Shown here piece after piece: positions 27,376 through 37,047 of a stretch of 64,000 bases of DNA. A model generated the notes under the pieces. It was not told the origin of the DNA and searched no databases. It was given only the letters and a program-made list of their open reading frames with translations. Each line of letters begins with the position of its first letter. The first letter of the stretch is position 1. Position numbers and translations under genes: made by a program. This DNA comes from Bacillus safensis (lineage in GTDB: Bacteria > Bacillota > Bacilli > Bacillales > Bacillaceae): positions 62,001-126,000 of the forward strand of contig BSBG01000004.1 in NCBI GenBank assembly GCA_030159235.1, in the 5' to 3' direction.

Positions 27376-28290
27376 TTACTTTAGCTTTTTAGGATCAAGT
27401 GCATCTCTCAGCCCATCTCCTAAGAAATTAAAGCATAAGACCGTCAATAGAATCAGCAAACCCGGGAAAAGCGGATACCACCATGCTTGCACCATAATCG
27501 AGAAATTTTGCGCATCTTGCAGCATGTTGCCCCAGCTTGCCGTTGGCGGCTGAATACCAAATCCAAGATAGCTCAGTGTTGATTCAGCTAAAATGACGGA
27601 GCCTACCTTTAATGTAGCTGACACGATAATAGGACCGAGACAGTTCGGTAAAATATGCGAAAAGATGATGACATGGTTTTTCGTTCCAATGGTTCTCGCC
27701 GCGAGTACGAACTCCCTAGTTCGAAGTGATAAAAATTCACTGCGGATCAGTCTGGCGGTTGTTGTCCAGCCGGTGAGCGCAAAGATTAAAATCAATTTAT
27801 CAATGCCCGGCTTGAAAATGGTGACGAGTGTAATCAATAGAAAAATGTCTGGAATCGACAACACGACATCCACAAACCTCATTAAGATGGAATCGACAAA
27901 CCCTTTGAAGTACCCCGCTACCGCTCCAATAACGGTGCCTATGGTAATTGCACCAACGACCGAGACGAAACCGACTAATAGAGAAACCCGCGCGCCATAA
28001 AGCACCCTTGAGAAAATATCGCGCCCAAACTTGTCAGTTCCCATAAAATGTTCAGCACTAGGCGGTTGAAGCCGCTTCAATAAATCTTGCTGCTCTGGTG
28101 CGTAAGGAGCGATCACAGGAGCGAAAATCGCTGAAAAGATAATGACCAATAAGATCACGGAACCGGTTACTGCTAATTTATTTTTAAAAAATTTCTCACA
28201 AAATAAACGCAGCATCGTCTCTGGCTTTGGCGGGAGGCCCTCCTTTAATTTGAGATCAACAGGAGGTGTTCCCATATTAGGCTGTGCCAA
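27376..28290 (-). CDS. appC: Oligopeptide ABC transporter permease AppC
   Basis: A 304-residue permease, last gene of appDFABC. Helix 1 is [22 protein letters not shown], followed by [22 protein letters not shown] and the EAA loop [21 protein letters not shown]. The start is a TTG (MAQPNMG...) 18 bp after appB. It partners AppB. The App system of B. subtilis is a second oligopeptide importer whose appA is frameshifted in strain 168; here the whole set is open. Confidence 0.92.
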   Translation of the reverse strand: MAQPNMGTPPVDLKLKEGLPPKPETMLRLFCEKFFKNKLAVTGSVILLVIIFSAIFAPVIAPYAPEQQDLLKRLQPPSAEHFMGTDKFGRDIFSRVLYGARVSLLVGFVSVVGAITIGTVIGAVAGYFKGFVDSILMRFVDVVLSIPDIFLLITLVTIFKPGIDKLILIFALTGWTTTARLIRSEFLSLRTREFVLAARTIGTKNHVIIFSHILPNCLGPIIVSATLKVGSVILAESTLSYLGFGIQPPTASWGNMLQDAQNFSIMVQAWWYPLFPGLLILLTVLCFNFLGDGLRDALDPKKLK

Positions 28291-28308
28291 TTGTGCTTCA
28301 GCTCCCTT

Positions 28309-29259
28309 CTAATATTCAATACGCGGATCAACGATCGCATATAGAATATCCGCTATTAAATTTCCAACCACCACGAGCACTGCGGAAATAACGGTCATTG
28401 CCATAATGACCGGATAATCTCTCGAAAAGGCAGAATCGATGAACAGCTTTCCAAGACCAGGCCATGTGAAGATTTGTTCTACCACGACTGCGCCGCCTAT
28501 AAAGGATGGGATCATCAGTCCAAAAATCGTAATGACAGGCATAAGACCGTTTCTTAAACCATGCTTGAAAATGACTTTGTTTTCTCTAAAGCCTTTCGCT
28601 CTTGCGGTACGGATGTAATCCTGCCTCATGACATCAAGCATACTCGACCTTGTGTACCGGGTAAGCCCTGCCATATCAGCAGTTGCTAAAACAAAGGCTG
28701 GTAAAATGATGTGATGGAGCCGGTCAAATACATTAAAATCGGCATTCAAGGTAGAGACTCCGCCAGTTGGGAACCACCCTAAATTTACAGATAGAACCAT
28801 AATGAGGATCAAACCAAACCAAAAGTTTGGAATGGCCAGTCCGATAAAAGATGTAACCGTAATGCTATAGTCAAGCTTTGTATACGGACGTTTTGCTGAA
28901 AGAACACCAAATGGGATGGCGATGATTAGGGCAACTAATGTAGAAAAGATCATGAGGATGAGGGTATTTGGCAGCCGGGAAAAAATCAAATCAGCCACGG
29001 GCGTTCCCTTTTTGACGATAGATGTGCCAAAGTCACCTTGAAGCATATTGCCAAGCCATTTCATATATTGCACATATTCAGGGTCGTTCAAGCCGTACTT
29101 ATCAATAAAGGCTTCCCGGTCTGCAGCACTAATGGTAGGGTCCATCATGAGTGACATCGGATCACCTGGTGCTGCTTTCATAATGGCAAAGGACAAAATG
29201 GTAATCCCAAATAAGATGGGAATGGAGAGCAATGTCCTTCTAATGATATATGTAACCAT
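28309..29259 (-). CDS. appB: Oligopeptide ABC transporter permease AppB
   Basis: A 316-residue permease with MVTYIIRRTLLSIPILFGITILSF, APGDPMSLM and the EAA loop RTARAKGFRENKVIFKHGLRNGLMP. ATG 29259 is 8 nt after AAGGAG; a GTG at 29265 is less suitable. Between appA and appB lie 223 bp holding repeat copy 2, which probably lowers appBC expression relative to appA. Confidence 0.92.
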   Translation of the reverse strand: MVTYIIRRTLLSIPILFGITILSFAIMKAAPGDPMSLMMDPTISAADREAFIDKYGLNDPEYVQYMKWLGNMLQGDFGTSIVKKGTPVADLIFSRLPNTLILMIFSTLVALIIAIPFGVLSAKRPYTKLDYSITVTSFIGLAIPNFWFGLILIMVLSVNLGWFPTGGVSTLNADFNVFDRLHHIILPAFVLATADMAGLTRYTRSSMLDVMRQDYIRTARAKGFRENKVIFKHGLRNGLMPVITIFGLMIPSFIGGAVVVEQIFTWPGLGKLFIDSAFSRDYPVIMAMTVISAVLVVVGNLIADILYAIVDPRIEY

Positions 29260-29299
29260 ATGCACAACTCCTTTTTCATCGGATCGCCATTCTGTGAAA

Positions 29300-29450
29300 A
29301 AAAGGCTAAAATGATTTTATTTTAGCCCTTTGTCTTCTTTTCAGCGTGATATGAAAACCCTTGAAGTCTCATGCTGATGCAGAGCGAATGAGATCATTCG
29401 TGAGCACCAGCGCATAGAACTGACAGTAAGGGTTGTCTTCACACTGAAAG
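29300..29450. repeat. Interspersed structured repeat, copy 2 (inside the app operon)
   Basis: About 151 bp aligning with 18858-19020 in the same orientation. It has the leading hairpin GGCTAAAAT/ATTTTAGCC, the shared 26-nt block 29319-29344, a long-range stem TTCAGCGTGA (29340-29349) with TCACACTGAA (29439-29448), and an internal hairpin CGAATG/CATTCG (29385-29390, 29395-29400) followed by TGAGCACC. Several stem differences from copy 1 preserve pairing. Confidence 0.85.
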
Positions 29451-29472
29451 GGGAGAAATCTTCCCCCTTCTT
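29451..29472 (-). terminator. Hairpin after appA
   Basis: Minus strand GGGGGAAG...TTTCTCCCC directly after the appA stop codon, next to repeat copy 2. There is only a short U-run, so it probably gives partial termination. Confidence 0.5.
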
Positions 29473-29482
29473 CACTAGCAGC

Positions 29483-31117
29483 CTACTGTTCAATCCACCA
29501 TTTTTCGATTTTGTAATACTCATCTTTCGGGTGGTAAGAGTAGCCTTGAAGATTGGATGGCATTGCGCGATGTGAGTTGGCATAATAAAGGAACGTATAC
29601 GGCTGATCTTCTGCGATCAGTTCATAAATTTTTTCATACGCCTTTGAATATTCTTTTCGATCACTTAATTTTTTTGCATCAACTAACAGCTTATCGACCT
29701 CTTCATTTTTATACCAGATGTTATTCAAGCCTTTTTCCGACTGGCTCGAGTGGAAGATGCTGTATTGATCAGGGAATGTGGCAAGGCTCCAGCCGAGCAG
29801 CAGCGCATCATAATCCCATTTAGGCGATGTCGTCTGCTCAATGAGTGCACTGAATTCCACAATTTGCGGCTTCGCTTCTACACCAATTTCTTTTAGCTGC
29901 TGCTGTACAACGACAGCGATATCTTCACGAACTTTGTTTCCTTGGTTGGTCTTTAATACGAAGGAGAATTTCTTGCCATCCTTATCAAGATAGCCATCTC
30001 CATCTGTATCCTCCCAGCCCTCTTCTTTCAGCATCTTTTTTGCTTTTTCTTGATCAAATTCAAACACTGGAACCTTTTCATTCTTAGGATAGTTCCATGA
30101 CAGCGGACTTTCTGGGATGTTGGCTACTTTGCCGTCTCCATCTAACACTTGATCAACAATCGTTTGACGATCGATCGCATGTGTAAGCGCTTGGCGGACC
30201 TTTTTGCTTTTAAAGAGATCATTTTTTTGGTTCCAGCCAATATATGAATAATTCAGGCCTAGATCAGATTCAATTTTAATGTTGCTCACTTTTTCAGCCG
30301 TTTGCAGCTCTGCTCCTGGTACAGCAAAGAAATCAATATCGCCTGCTGACAGCTGGGCAATGGCTGCATTTTGGTCAGGAATCGTTTTAATCGTGACGGT
30401 ATCAAGGTATGGACGCCCATCCCAATAATCGTCAAAGGCTTCTAGTTTGACGTAGTCTCCTTCTTTCCACTCTGCAAATTTAAATGGACCTGAACCGATT
30501 GGTTTTTTTCGGTTAAATTCATTTTCACCGAGATCCTTTACAGGCACATCACCTAAAATATGCTTAGGCAAAATGCCGTAGCTTCCTAGTGTGACATTAT
30601 AAAAATATGGGTCTTTCTTATTGAGCTTGAATTCGATTGAGTAATCTCCTGTCTTTTTAACAGACTCTAAAACTTCAAAGCCTGATCCGCGCTCTCCATT
30701 GTAGTCCTTATTGATCGGAATGCTGTATGTAAACACAACATCGTCAGCAGTCAGTTCTTTACCATCATGAAACTTTACGCCTTTTTTAATGGTGACATCA
30801 AACTGCTTGCCCTCATCAGATTCTTTAATATCCTCTGCAAGCGCTAGCTGAGGGTTCAGCTTTCCATCTGTTTGAAGTAAGAAGCTGTAAATTCTTTCCT
30901 CAATATCAGAGCTTGCCGCATCTGTAGAATACAGCGAGTTAAATAACGTCGGCTCTGCAATTGAACCGATGACAAGATCCCCGCCTTGTACAGGTTTACC
31001 AGTGGATTTCTTTTCACTGTCACCCGAGGTTTTATTTCCACTAGAGCAAGCCGCCAGTACCAGTGTAAAAATCAGTATGAAACTGACTAAAATGGTTTTT
31101 TTATTTCTCATTTTCAT
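29483..31117 (-). CDS. appA: Oligopeptide-binding lipoprotein AppA
   Basis: A 544-residue SBP_bac_5 receptor. Lipoprotein signal MKMRNKKTILVSFILIFTLVLAAC, then SSGNKTSGDSEKK. Motifs include EDIKESDEGKQFDVTIKKGVKFHDG and KKVRQALTHAIDRQTIVDQ. ATG 31117 is 8 nt after AGGGGG. The reading frame is uninterrupted, in contrast to the frameshifted appA of B. subtilis 168, so a working App importer is expected. Confidence 0.93.
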   Translation of the reverse strand: MKMRNKKTILVSFILIFTLVLAACSSGNKTSGDSEKKSTGKPVQGGDLVIGSIAEPTLFNSLYSTDAASSDIEERIYSFLLQTDGKLNPQLALAEDIKESDEGKQFDVTIKKGVKFHDGKELTADDVVFTYSIPINKDYNGERGSGFEVLESVKKTGDYSIEFKLNKKDPYFYNVTLGSYGILPKHILGDVPVKDLGENEFNRKKPIGSGPFKFAEWKEGDYVKLEAFDDYWDGRPYLDTVTIKTIPDQNAAIAQLSAGDIDFFAVPGAELQTAEKVSNIKIESDLGLNYSYIGWNQKNDLFKSKKVRQALTHAIDRQTIVDQVLDGDGKVANIPESPLSWNYPKNEKVPVFEFDQEKAKKMLKEEGWEDTDGDGYLDKDGKKFSFVLKTNQGNKVREDIAVVVQQQLKEIGVEAKPQIVEFSALIEQTTSPKWDYDALLLGWSLATFPDQYSIFHSSQSEKGLNNIWYKNEEVDKLLVDAKKLSDRKEYSKAYEKIYELIAEDQPYTFLYYANSHRAMPSNLQGYSYHPKDEYYKIEKWWIEQ

Positions 31118-31200
31118 ATACAATTCCCCCTATTCTTTTTTAGAAATGTCAACAGATGCCGCTTCATCCCCCCTCTCAAAGATGAGATCATACAAGCTGA

Positions 31201-32223
31201 TTAAGCGTTGTAGAGATGGCAGGCAACAAAGTGGTTTGTTTTTAATTCCTGAAATGCTGGTACTTTTTCTTTACAGATTTCTTTCGCATGCGGGCATCTT
31301 GTGTGAAATACGCAGCCTTTTGGCGGATTTGCAGGACTCGGCAGGTCGCCTTGCAGCATAATGCGTTCTCTTTTCGCCTGACCTTTTTTACGAGTGACGG
31401 GAACGGAAGAAAGCAGAGCCTGTGTATACGGATGGAGCGGTTCATCGTACAAGCTGTGCTTATCGGCAAGCTCCATCATTTTCCCAAGATACATGACACC
31501 GACTCTATCGCTAATGTGCCTGACCACACTTAAATCGTGAGAGATAAATAGATAGGTAAGGTCAAATTCATCCTGAAGCTCCTCCATCAGATTAATGACC
31601 TGCGCCTGAATGGATACATCAAGTGCTGATACAGGCTCATCTGCGATGATCATTTCGGGATTCATGGCAAGCGCACGAGCGATGCCGATTCGCTGCCTCT
31701 GCCCGCCTGAAAATTCATGGGGATAGCGATTCGCAAAGCTTGGATGAAGACCCACCTTTGATAAAAGCTGTTCTACTTTTTCATTTCTTTCTTTTAAGGA
31801 ATATAAATGATGTGTTTTGTAGGGTTCTTTGATGATGCTTCGAAGTGTTTTTCTAGGGTTGAGTGATGCAAAGGGATCTTGAAAAACCATCTGGATGTTT
31901 TTTCGAGTAGATTGTCTTAGTTTTGATTCTGATACGCGAGAAATATCTTGCCCTTTAAAAAAGATTTGACCGTCAGTTGGCTCATATAAGCGGATCATGG
32001 TCCGTCCTAAAGTGGATTTACCGCATCCTGACTCTCCAACTATGCCTAACGTTTCACCTTTATAAATCTTTAAGTCTATGCCGTCAACAGCTTTCACTGC
32101 TCCGACTTTCTTCTGAAAGATGCCCGCTTTAATCGGAAAATGTTTTCGAATCTGTTTCAGTTCAAGAATGGTTTCTTTCTCTGCCACATTCGTTATCTGT
32201 GGTTGATTTTGAGCAAGGGTCAT
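31201..32223 (-). CDS. appF: Oligopeptide ABC transporter ATPase AppF
   Basis: A 340-residue ATPase with Walker [13 protein letters not shown], signature [15 protein letters not shown], Walker [13 protein letters not shown] and H-loop ISHDLSVVR. The C-terminal extension has the four-Cys pattern [15 protein letters not shown]...C seen in many Opp/Dpp ATPases, possibly an Fe-S site. It overlaps appD by 4 bp (ATGA). Confidence 0.94.
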   Translation of the reverse strand: MTLAQNQPQITNVAEKETILELKQIRKHFPIKAGIFQKKVGAVKAVDGIDLKIYKGETLGIVGESGCGKSTLGRTMIRLYEPTDGQIFFKGQDISRVSESKLRQSTRKNIQMVFQDPFASLNPRKTLRSIIKEPYKTHHLYSLKERNEKVEQLLSKVGLHPSFANRYPHEFSGGQRQRIGIARALAMNPEMIIADEPVSALDVSIQAQVINLMEELQDEFDLTYLFISHDLSVVRHISDRVGVMYLGKMMELADKHSLYDEPLHPYTQALLSSVPVTRKKGQAKRERIMLQGDLPSPANPPKGCVFHTRCPHAKEICKEKVPAFQELKTNHFVACHLYNA

Positions 32224-33200
32224 GTATGGTCTGCCTCCTCATATAAGAAACATCTGACGCTTCTGCCATCTTCAAATGTTCTCAGCTTAGGCAGCTCTCC
32301 CAGACAGCGCTCCATCACTTGCGGACACCTGGGAGCAAAACGGCAGCCGGATGGAAGCTGATCCGGCGCAGGAACGTTTCCGTTTATCGCCGTTAATGGC
32401 TGAATTTCTCCATCAATGACAGGAATCGATTCAAGCAGTCCTTCTGTGTATGGATGAAGTGGCTGATTAAATATTTCTTCGACGGTCCCATTTTCTACAA
32501 CCTGTCCGCAGTACATCACAATGACACGGTCTGCCACCTCAGATACGACACCTAAATCATGAGTAATGAGGAGAATTGATGTACCAAACGTCGAACATAA
32601 ATCTTTCATTAAGGTAAGCACCTGAGCTTGAATGGTCACATCTAGGGCGGTTGTCGGTTCATCTGCAATGAGGAGCTTCGGATCACAGCTTAGCGCAATG
32701 GCAATCATCACTCTTTGCCGCATACCGCCTGATAAACGGTGCGGATAATCTTTGATGATTTGTTCTGGGCGGGAAAAACCAACAAGCTTCAGTAGATCAA
32801 CTGCTTTTTTGGTTGCTTCTTTTTTTGAAAGTTTTTTGTGATAGATGAGGATTTCTGTTATTTGTTCTCCAATGGTTAAGACGGGATTAAGTGAGGTCAT
32901 CGGTTCCTGAAAGATCATAGAGACATCATTACCGCGGATGGTGCATAATTCCTTTTCACTATATGTAACAAGATCCTTTCCATCAAGTTTGATAGAACCG
33001 TCCATAATTTTCCCGCCAGTTCCATGAATTAGACCCATAATGGATAAGGACGTAATGCTTTTACCAGACCCAGACTCACCGACTAATGCGACAGTTTCTC
33101 CTCGTTTGATGCTGAAATCAACGCCATCAACAGCAGGTATCGGTTCCTTTTTTCGAAAAAAATATGTTTTTAAGTTCTGCACTTCAAGCAGCGTGCTCAT
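32220..33200 (-). CDS. appD: Oligopeptide ABC transporter ATPase AppD
   Basis: A 326-residue ATPase with Walker [13 protein letters not shown], signature [15 protein letters not shown], Walker [13 protein letters not shown] and H-loop ITHDLGVVS. The C-terminal [15 protein letters not shown] cysteine cluster is present, which OppD in this window lacks. It is the first gene of appDFABC. Confidence 0.94.
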   Translation of the reverse strand: MSTLLEVQNLKTYFFRKKEPIPAVDGVDFSIKRGETVALVGESGSGKSITSLSIMGLIHGTGGKIMDGSIKLDGKDLVTYSEKELCTIRGNDVSMIFQEPMTSLNPVLTIGEQITEILIYHKKLSKKEATKKAVDLLKLVGFSRPEQIIKDYPHRLSGGMRQRVMIAIALSCDPKLLIADEPTTALDVTIQAQVLTLMKDLCSTFGTSILLITHDLGVVSEVADRVIVMYCGQVVENGTVEEIFNQPLHPYTEGLLESIPVIDGEIQPLTAINGNVPAPDQLPSGCRFAPRCPQVMERCLGELPKLRTFEDGRSVRCFLYEEADHT

Positions 33201-33272
33201 TCATTCGCCCCTTTCTCCATAGATGATCAAACCTGAATATTCCGTCTTTTTAAAATAAAAAGAATTATTTGT

Positions 33273-33301
33273 ATATTATTACATCGCTATGACGAAATCA
33301 A
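33273..33301 (-). promoter_or_regulatory. Sigma-A promoter of the app operon
   Basis: Minus strand TTGATT (33296-33301), 17 bp, TAATAT (33273-33278), about 75 bp before appD. Confidence 0.65.
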
Positions 33302-33343
33302 GAAGTATTTAGTAAATTTGTAATATATCTCTTTTTGTGTTAA

Positions 33344-34147
33344 TTATTCACTTTGTGATTCTATCGCCTTTAGAAAAGTTTCTGCTGGCTCTGCAATCAT
33401 AGACTCCTCGCTGATTCGGTGCTCACTGAAATACTTTTTCACGATATAAAACCCAGTGGCATAACCAAGCATTTTGGGGTAGTTCCCTTTTCCATAAAGA
33501 AGATTCTGTATCAGCCTTTCGTCGTCCTGGACTTTTTGATCAAGATGACTGGATACCCATTTCTTGTACATGCGTTGAAGCTGAGCTTCGTCATAGAAAG
33601 TGGTCCATTTTGCTGTATAGCTTTCTCCATATCTATGATACACAGCATATTCAGCGAGCCCCTCCATCATGATTGTATCAAGGAATGTAAAATCTTTTTC
33701 TTCTTTTGTGAGAAAATGTAATCTGCATACATGGTGATATTCATGAGTCAGCAATGTGCCGATACGCTCTTTTGGGGTATTTGGAGACAAAAAAAGAAAG
33801 ACCTTGTCATCAAATGCCATGCCGGATTGATAAAAAAATTGCTCTCTGATTTCTCTGCTGCTTTCATTGACAGGTAAAATAAATACAGGAATGTCAGGGC
33901 CTTTCCACTGCTTTTGCAGCGTTTGATATTCTTTCATGACAAGCTTGAAGTACCCTTTTTCCTTGAGCTTGTCGACCATGTCTTTGCACGAGCTCCAAGA
34001 CCGAACCATCCCGTGATGCTGCAGGTGGGAGAGAATAGGCGACCATTCTTTTTCCTCCGCTCCTTTAAAATAAGGAACAAAGCGCGCCGTAAGCTCCTGA
34101 AATGATGATGATTGATGAATGAGATATTGTGTATTGACCAGTCCCAT
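33344..34147 (-). CDS. yjaZ: YjaZ, DUF2268 putative zinc protease
   Basis: A 267-residue protein with HEYHH (HExxH zinc motif) near its middle and a downstream Glu in MMEGLAEYAVYHRYGE, the arrangement of DUF2268 predicted Zn-dependent proteases. No signal peptide is seen. ATG 34147 is preceded by GGAGGTG at 9 nt; ATGs up to 34180 lie upstream of it. It lies between the app operon and fabF with its own promoter or readthrough from fabF. Confidence 0.82.
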   Translation of the reverse strand: MGLVNTQYLIHQSSSFQELTARFVPYFKGAEEKEWSPILSHLQHHGMVRSWSSCKDMVDKLKEKGYFKLVMKEYQTLQKQWKGPDIPVFILPVNESSREIREQFFYQSGMAFDDKVFLFLSPNTPKERIGTLLTHEYHHVCRLHFLTKEEKDFTFLDTIMMEGLAEYAVYHRYGESYTAKWTTFYDEAQLQRMYKKWVSSHLDQKVQDDERLIQNLLYGKGNYPKMLGYATGFYIVKKYFSEHRISEESMIAEPAETFLKAIESQSE

Positions 34148-34181
34148 ACCGCTGAACACCTCCATTTTCATCATATGCAAA

Positions 34182-34215
34182 AAAACGGCGATCTGTTTAT
34201 GGATCGCCGTTTTCT
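34182..34215 (-). terminator. Terminator of fabHA-fabF
   Basis: Stem AAAACGGCGATC (34182-34193) with GATCGCCGTTTT (34202-34213), followed on the minus strand by U. Confidence 0.92.
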
Positions 34216-34224
34216 CAGGAAGTA

Positions 34225-35466
34225 TTACGCTTCGTATTTTTTGAAGATAATTGTCGCATTATGCCCGCCAAAACCAAGTGAGTTACTTAGAGCAATATTC
34301 ACTTCTTTTGAACGTGCTTCATTTGCTACATAATCAAGATCACATTCTTCATCCGGTGTTTCAAGGTTGATGGTTGGAGGAATGACGCTGTCTTTAATCG
34401 CAAGAACAGAGAAAATGGCTTCTACTCCGCCTGCTGCGCCAAGTAAGTGACCTGTCATTGATTTTGTCGAACTGATTGCAAGCTGATTCGCATGCTCTCC
34501 GAACACTTCTTTAATTGCCATTGTTTCAAATTTATCATTGTAAGGTGTGCTTGTTCCGTGGGCATTGATATAATCAATTTCTTCCACAGACAAACCTGCA
34601 TCTCGAATCGCTTCTTTCATTGCGCGGACGCCGCCTTCTCCGTTTGGAGCTGGCGCTGTGATATGATATGCATCTCCAGTTGAACCATAACCAACGATTT
34701 CTGCATAAATAGTCGCACCACGTTTTAACGCATGCTCAAGTTCTTCAAGAACAATAATCCCTGCACCTTCACCCATCACAAATCCGTCACGGTTTTTGTC
34801 AAATGGACGGCTTGCTGTATCTGGATCAGGATTTGTCGAAAGGGCTTTGTTCGCACAGAAACCTGCAAACGACATTTTTGTTAACGGCGCTTCTGTTCCG
34901 CCTGTGATCATTGCATCTGCATCTCCGCGCTGAATGACTTTAAATGCATCACCAATTGAGTTTGTACCTGTTGCACATGCTGTCACTGTACAGGAGTTAA
35001 CCCCTTTTGCGCCAAGTGCAATCGAAATTTGGCCTGTCGCCATATCTGGAATCATCATTGGGACAAAGAACGGGCTTACGCGTCTTGCCCCTTTATTTGA
35101 ATACACTTCGAATTGCTCTTCAAATGTTTCAAGTCCGCCAATACCAGATCCAACCCATACACCAACACGAGGTGCGATTTCATCTGTGATTTCAAGACGT
35201 GAATCTTCTAGCGCCTTTTGAGCTGCAACGACTGCATATTGCGTGAAGCGTGCCATTTTTCGAGCTTCTTTTTTCTCCATGTAATCTTCAATGTTAAAAT
35301 CTTTTAGTTCTGCAGCTACTTTTGCGGTATATTCACTTGAATCTACACGTGTGATCGGCCCAACCCCTGATACACCTGCTAAAGCATTTTTCCATGTTGA
35401 TTCTACATCGTTGCCAAGTGGTGTCAAAGCACCTAATCCTGTAACAACTACTCGTTTCTTATCCAT
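34225..35466 (-). CDS. fabF: 3-oxoacyl-ACP synthase II (FabF)
   Basis: A 413-residue elongating ketosynthase of type II fatty-acid synthesis and the target of cerulenin. The Cys-His-His triad is seen in [22 protein letters not shown] and [16 protein letters not shown] 35466 gives the usual [12 protein letters not shown] start, with GGGGTG upstream; a GTG at 35478 falls within this site. It follows fabHA by 21 bp in one operon under FapR. Confidence 0.97.
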   Translation of the reverse strand: MDKKRVVVTGLGALTPLGNDVESTWKNALAGVSGVGPITRVDSSEYTAKVAAELKDFNIEDYMEKKEARKMARFTQYAVVAAQKALEDSRLEITDEIAPRVGVWVGSGIGGLETFEEQFEVYSNKGARRVSPFFVPMMIPDMATGQISIALGAKGVNSCTVTACATGTNSIGDAFKVIQRGDADAMITGGTEAPLTKMSFAGFCANKALSTNPDPDTASRPFDKNRDGFVMGEGAGIIVLEELEHALKRGATIYAEIVGYGSTGDAYHITAPAPNGEGGVRAMKEAIRDAGLSVEEIDYINAHGTSTPYNDKFETMAIKEVFGEHANQLAISSTKSMTGHLLGAAGGVEAIFSVLAIKDSVIPPTINLETPDEECDLDYVANEARSKEVNIALSNSLGFGGHNATIIFKKYEA

Positions 35467-35487
35467 TAATTTGTGCACCCCACTCTT

Positions 35488-36426
35488 TTATCGGCCCCAT
35501 CGCATAGCGATTGCGCCCCACGTTAATCCGCCACCAAAACCAACCATTACAATCACATCACCGTCATGAATTTTTCCGGCTTCGATTTCTTCGCATAGTG
35601 AAATTGGAATCGATGCTGCTGATGTGTTTCCATATTTATGGACTGTCTTCGACATTTTTTCAACTGGCAGCTCTAAGCGTTCGCGTGCTGCTTCCATAAT
35701 GCGAATGTTTGCTTGATGCGGAATCAAGAAGTCAACGTCTTCTTTTGATAGTCCAGCTTTTTCAATGACGTTTACGCTTGACTCGCCCATTTGTCTTACA
35801 GCAAATTTAAATACTTCTCGTCCATTCATGATTGTATGATCTTTTTCATCTAAGTACAAGTGCTTCCCGCCTCTTCCATCGGCTCCAAGCTCAAATGAAA
35901 GAATTCCTTTGCCTTCGCTGACTGATCCTAACACAGCAGCACCTGCTCCATCTCCAAACAGAACAGCTGTATTGCGGTCATCCCAGTCGGTAATGCGAGA
36001 AAGCTTTTCAACGCCAACGACGAGCACGTGTTTGAACGTTCCTGATTCGATAAATTGTTTTCCAGTAACAAGCCCATACATAAAGCCAGCACACGCAGCG
36101 CTAATATCCATTGCACAAGCTTTATGTGCACCGAGTTGCTCTTGAATCATACAAGCAACTGTCGGAAATGCTTGATCTGGCGTGACTGTAGCCACAAGAA
36201 TCATATCAATATCTTCTGCAGCCACATCTGCGTCAGCTAATGCTTTTTTTGCAGCAGCAAGCGCCATATGAGATGTATTGACATCATCAGATGCAATTCT
36301 TCTTTCTTCTATACCTGTTCTAGTACGAATCCACTCGTCAGAAGTTTCAACCATTTTTTCTAAATCATGATTTGTTAATACTTTTTCAGGTATATAGCGG
36401 CCAAGGCCAATAATTCCAGCATTCAT
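35488..36426 (-). CDS. fabHA: 3-oxoacyl-ACP synthase III (FabH1)
   Basis: A 312-residue initiating ketosynthase that condenses acyl-CoA primers (branched-chain in bacilli) with malonyl-ACP. Active-site Cys in [12 protein letters not shown], His in [10 protein letters not shown] and Asn in [19 protein letters not shown] precedes the ATG. First gene of the FapR-controlled fabHA-fabF operon. Confidence 0.96.
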   Translation of the reverse strand: MNAGIIGLGRYIPEKVLTNHDLEKMVETSDEWIRTRTGIEERRIASDDVNTSHMALAAAKKALADADVAAEDIDMILVATVTPDQAFPTVACMIQEQLGAHKACAMDISAACAGFMYGLVTGKQFIESGTFKHVLVVGVEKLSRITDWDDRNTAVLFGDGAGAAVLGSVSEGKGILSFELGADGRGGKHLYLDEKDHTIMNGREVFKFAVRQMGESSVNVIEKAGLSKEDVDFLIPHQANIRIMEAARERLELPVEKMSKTVHKYGNTSAASIPISLCEEIEAGKIHDGDVIVMVGFGGGLTWGAIAMRWGR

Positions 36427-36475
36427 TGAATAAGACTCCTTTTACTCATACGAGCATGTGATATTGTGATCTTAT

Positions 36476-36495
36476 ATTAGTATCTGGTACTAATT
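36476..36495 (-). promoter_or_regulatory. FapR operator of fabHA-fabF
   Basis: A near-perfect dyad ATTAGTA-TCTGG-TACTAAT matches the FapR consensus. It overlaps the -10 region and start site, so malonyl-CoA-free FapR would block initiation. Confidence 0.92.
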
Positions 36496-36521
36496 TTACC
36501 TTATTTTTTTCTCCTTGGCAA
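36493..36521 (-). promoter_or_regulatory. Sigma-A promoter of fabHA-fabF
   Basis: Minus strand TTGCCA (36516-36521), 17 bp, TAAAAT (36493-36498), partly inside the FapR site. Confidence 0.75.
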
Positions 36522-36595
36522 TACAAACGTCTAACCTTTCCTCTCACTTTTTTCATAGATTAATGATATACCAATAGTAGAAAGGAACATGTGAT

Positions 36596-36829
36596 ATGGC
36601 GCAAAAAGATATTTTCTCAACGATGATGTTTGGTCAGCCGGTTGAAAAGGAGAAAAGCAAGAAAGAAGCAAAGGAGGAACGAGCGGAGACGTCTTCAAGT
36701 GATGACTCGATTGACTACATGCACGTCATGAATCAAATTGGGAACATAATGAATTCCATCGATGAGCTGAAGCCTGTGTTTAAAGATGTTGGTCCTATGA
36801 TCAGTGCCTTCAAGAAAAAATTATCATAA
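36596..36829 (+). CDS. yjzB: Small hydrophilic protein (YjzB)
   Basis: 77 residues: a short N-terminal segment (MAQKDIFSTMMFGQ), a highly charged Lys/Glu stretch and a C-terminal helix (MHVMNQIGNIMNSIDELKPVF). AAAGGA precedes the ATG. It lies between fabHA and comZ, where B. subtilis has yjzB; the assignment is by position and size. Function is unknown. Confidence 0.65.
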   Translation: MAQKDIFSTMMFGQPVEKEKSKKEAKEERAETSSSDDSIDYMHVMNQIGNIMNSIDELKPVFKDVGPMISAFKKKLS

Positions 36830-36830
36830 A

Positions 36831-36858
36831 AAAAAGCCACTATTCTGTGGCTTTTTCT
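36831..36858. terminator. Bidirectional terminator yjzB/comZ
   Basis: AAAAAGCCAC (36831-36840) with GTGGCTTTTT (36847-36856). The comZ stop codon lies in the stem. Confidence 0.9.
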
Positions 36859-37037
36859 GATTTTCCATCTGCTTTTCCAAGCTCGTATGCTTCCTGCATG
36901 ACAGATGTAAACAATGAGAGCAGCGGCTGAAGGGCTTCAGGCTCAAGCTGAATTCCCGCTTTATCTAACTCTTCCTTTGCCTGCGGAAAATACTTCATGG
37001 CAATTTGTAAAAATTCCATCGATTTTTCGTGTTGCAT
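36840..37037 (-). CDS. comZ: ComZ, negative regulator of comG expression
   Basis: A 65-residue protein starting MQHEKSMEFLQIAMKYFPQAKEE, nearly the B. subtilis ComZ sequence through EAYELGK. A helical heptad region (KAGIQLEPEALQPLLSL) is the reported leucine-zipper-like part. ATG 37037 is preceded by GAGGAG. In B. subtilis it lowers transcription of the competence comG operon. It follows med by 10 bp, and the med-comZ pairing is conserved. Confidence 0.93.
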   Translation of the reverse strand: MQHEKSMEFLQIAMKYFPQAKEELDKAGIQLEPEALQPLLSLFTSVMQEAYELGKADGKSEKATE

Positions 37038-37047
37038 GGTCTTCTCC

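Noticed and set aside
29341..29583. 80-codon ORF overlapping repeat copy 2
   Set aside because: Spans the repeat and the end of appA in another frame; not conserved between copies 1 and 2.
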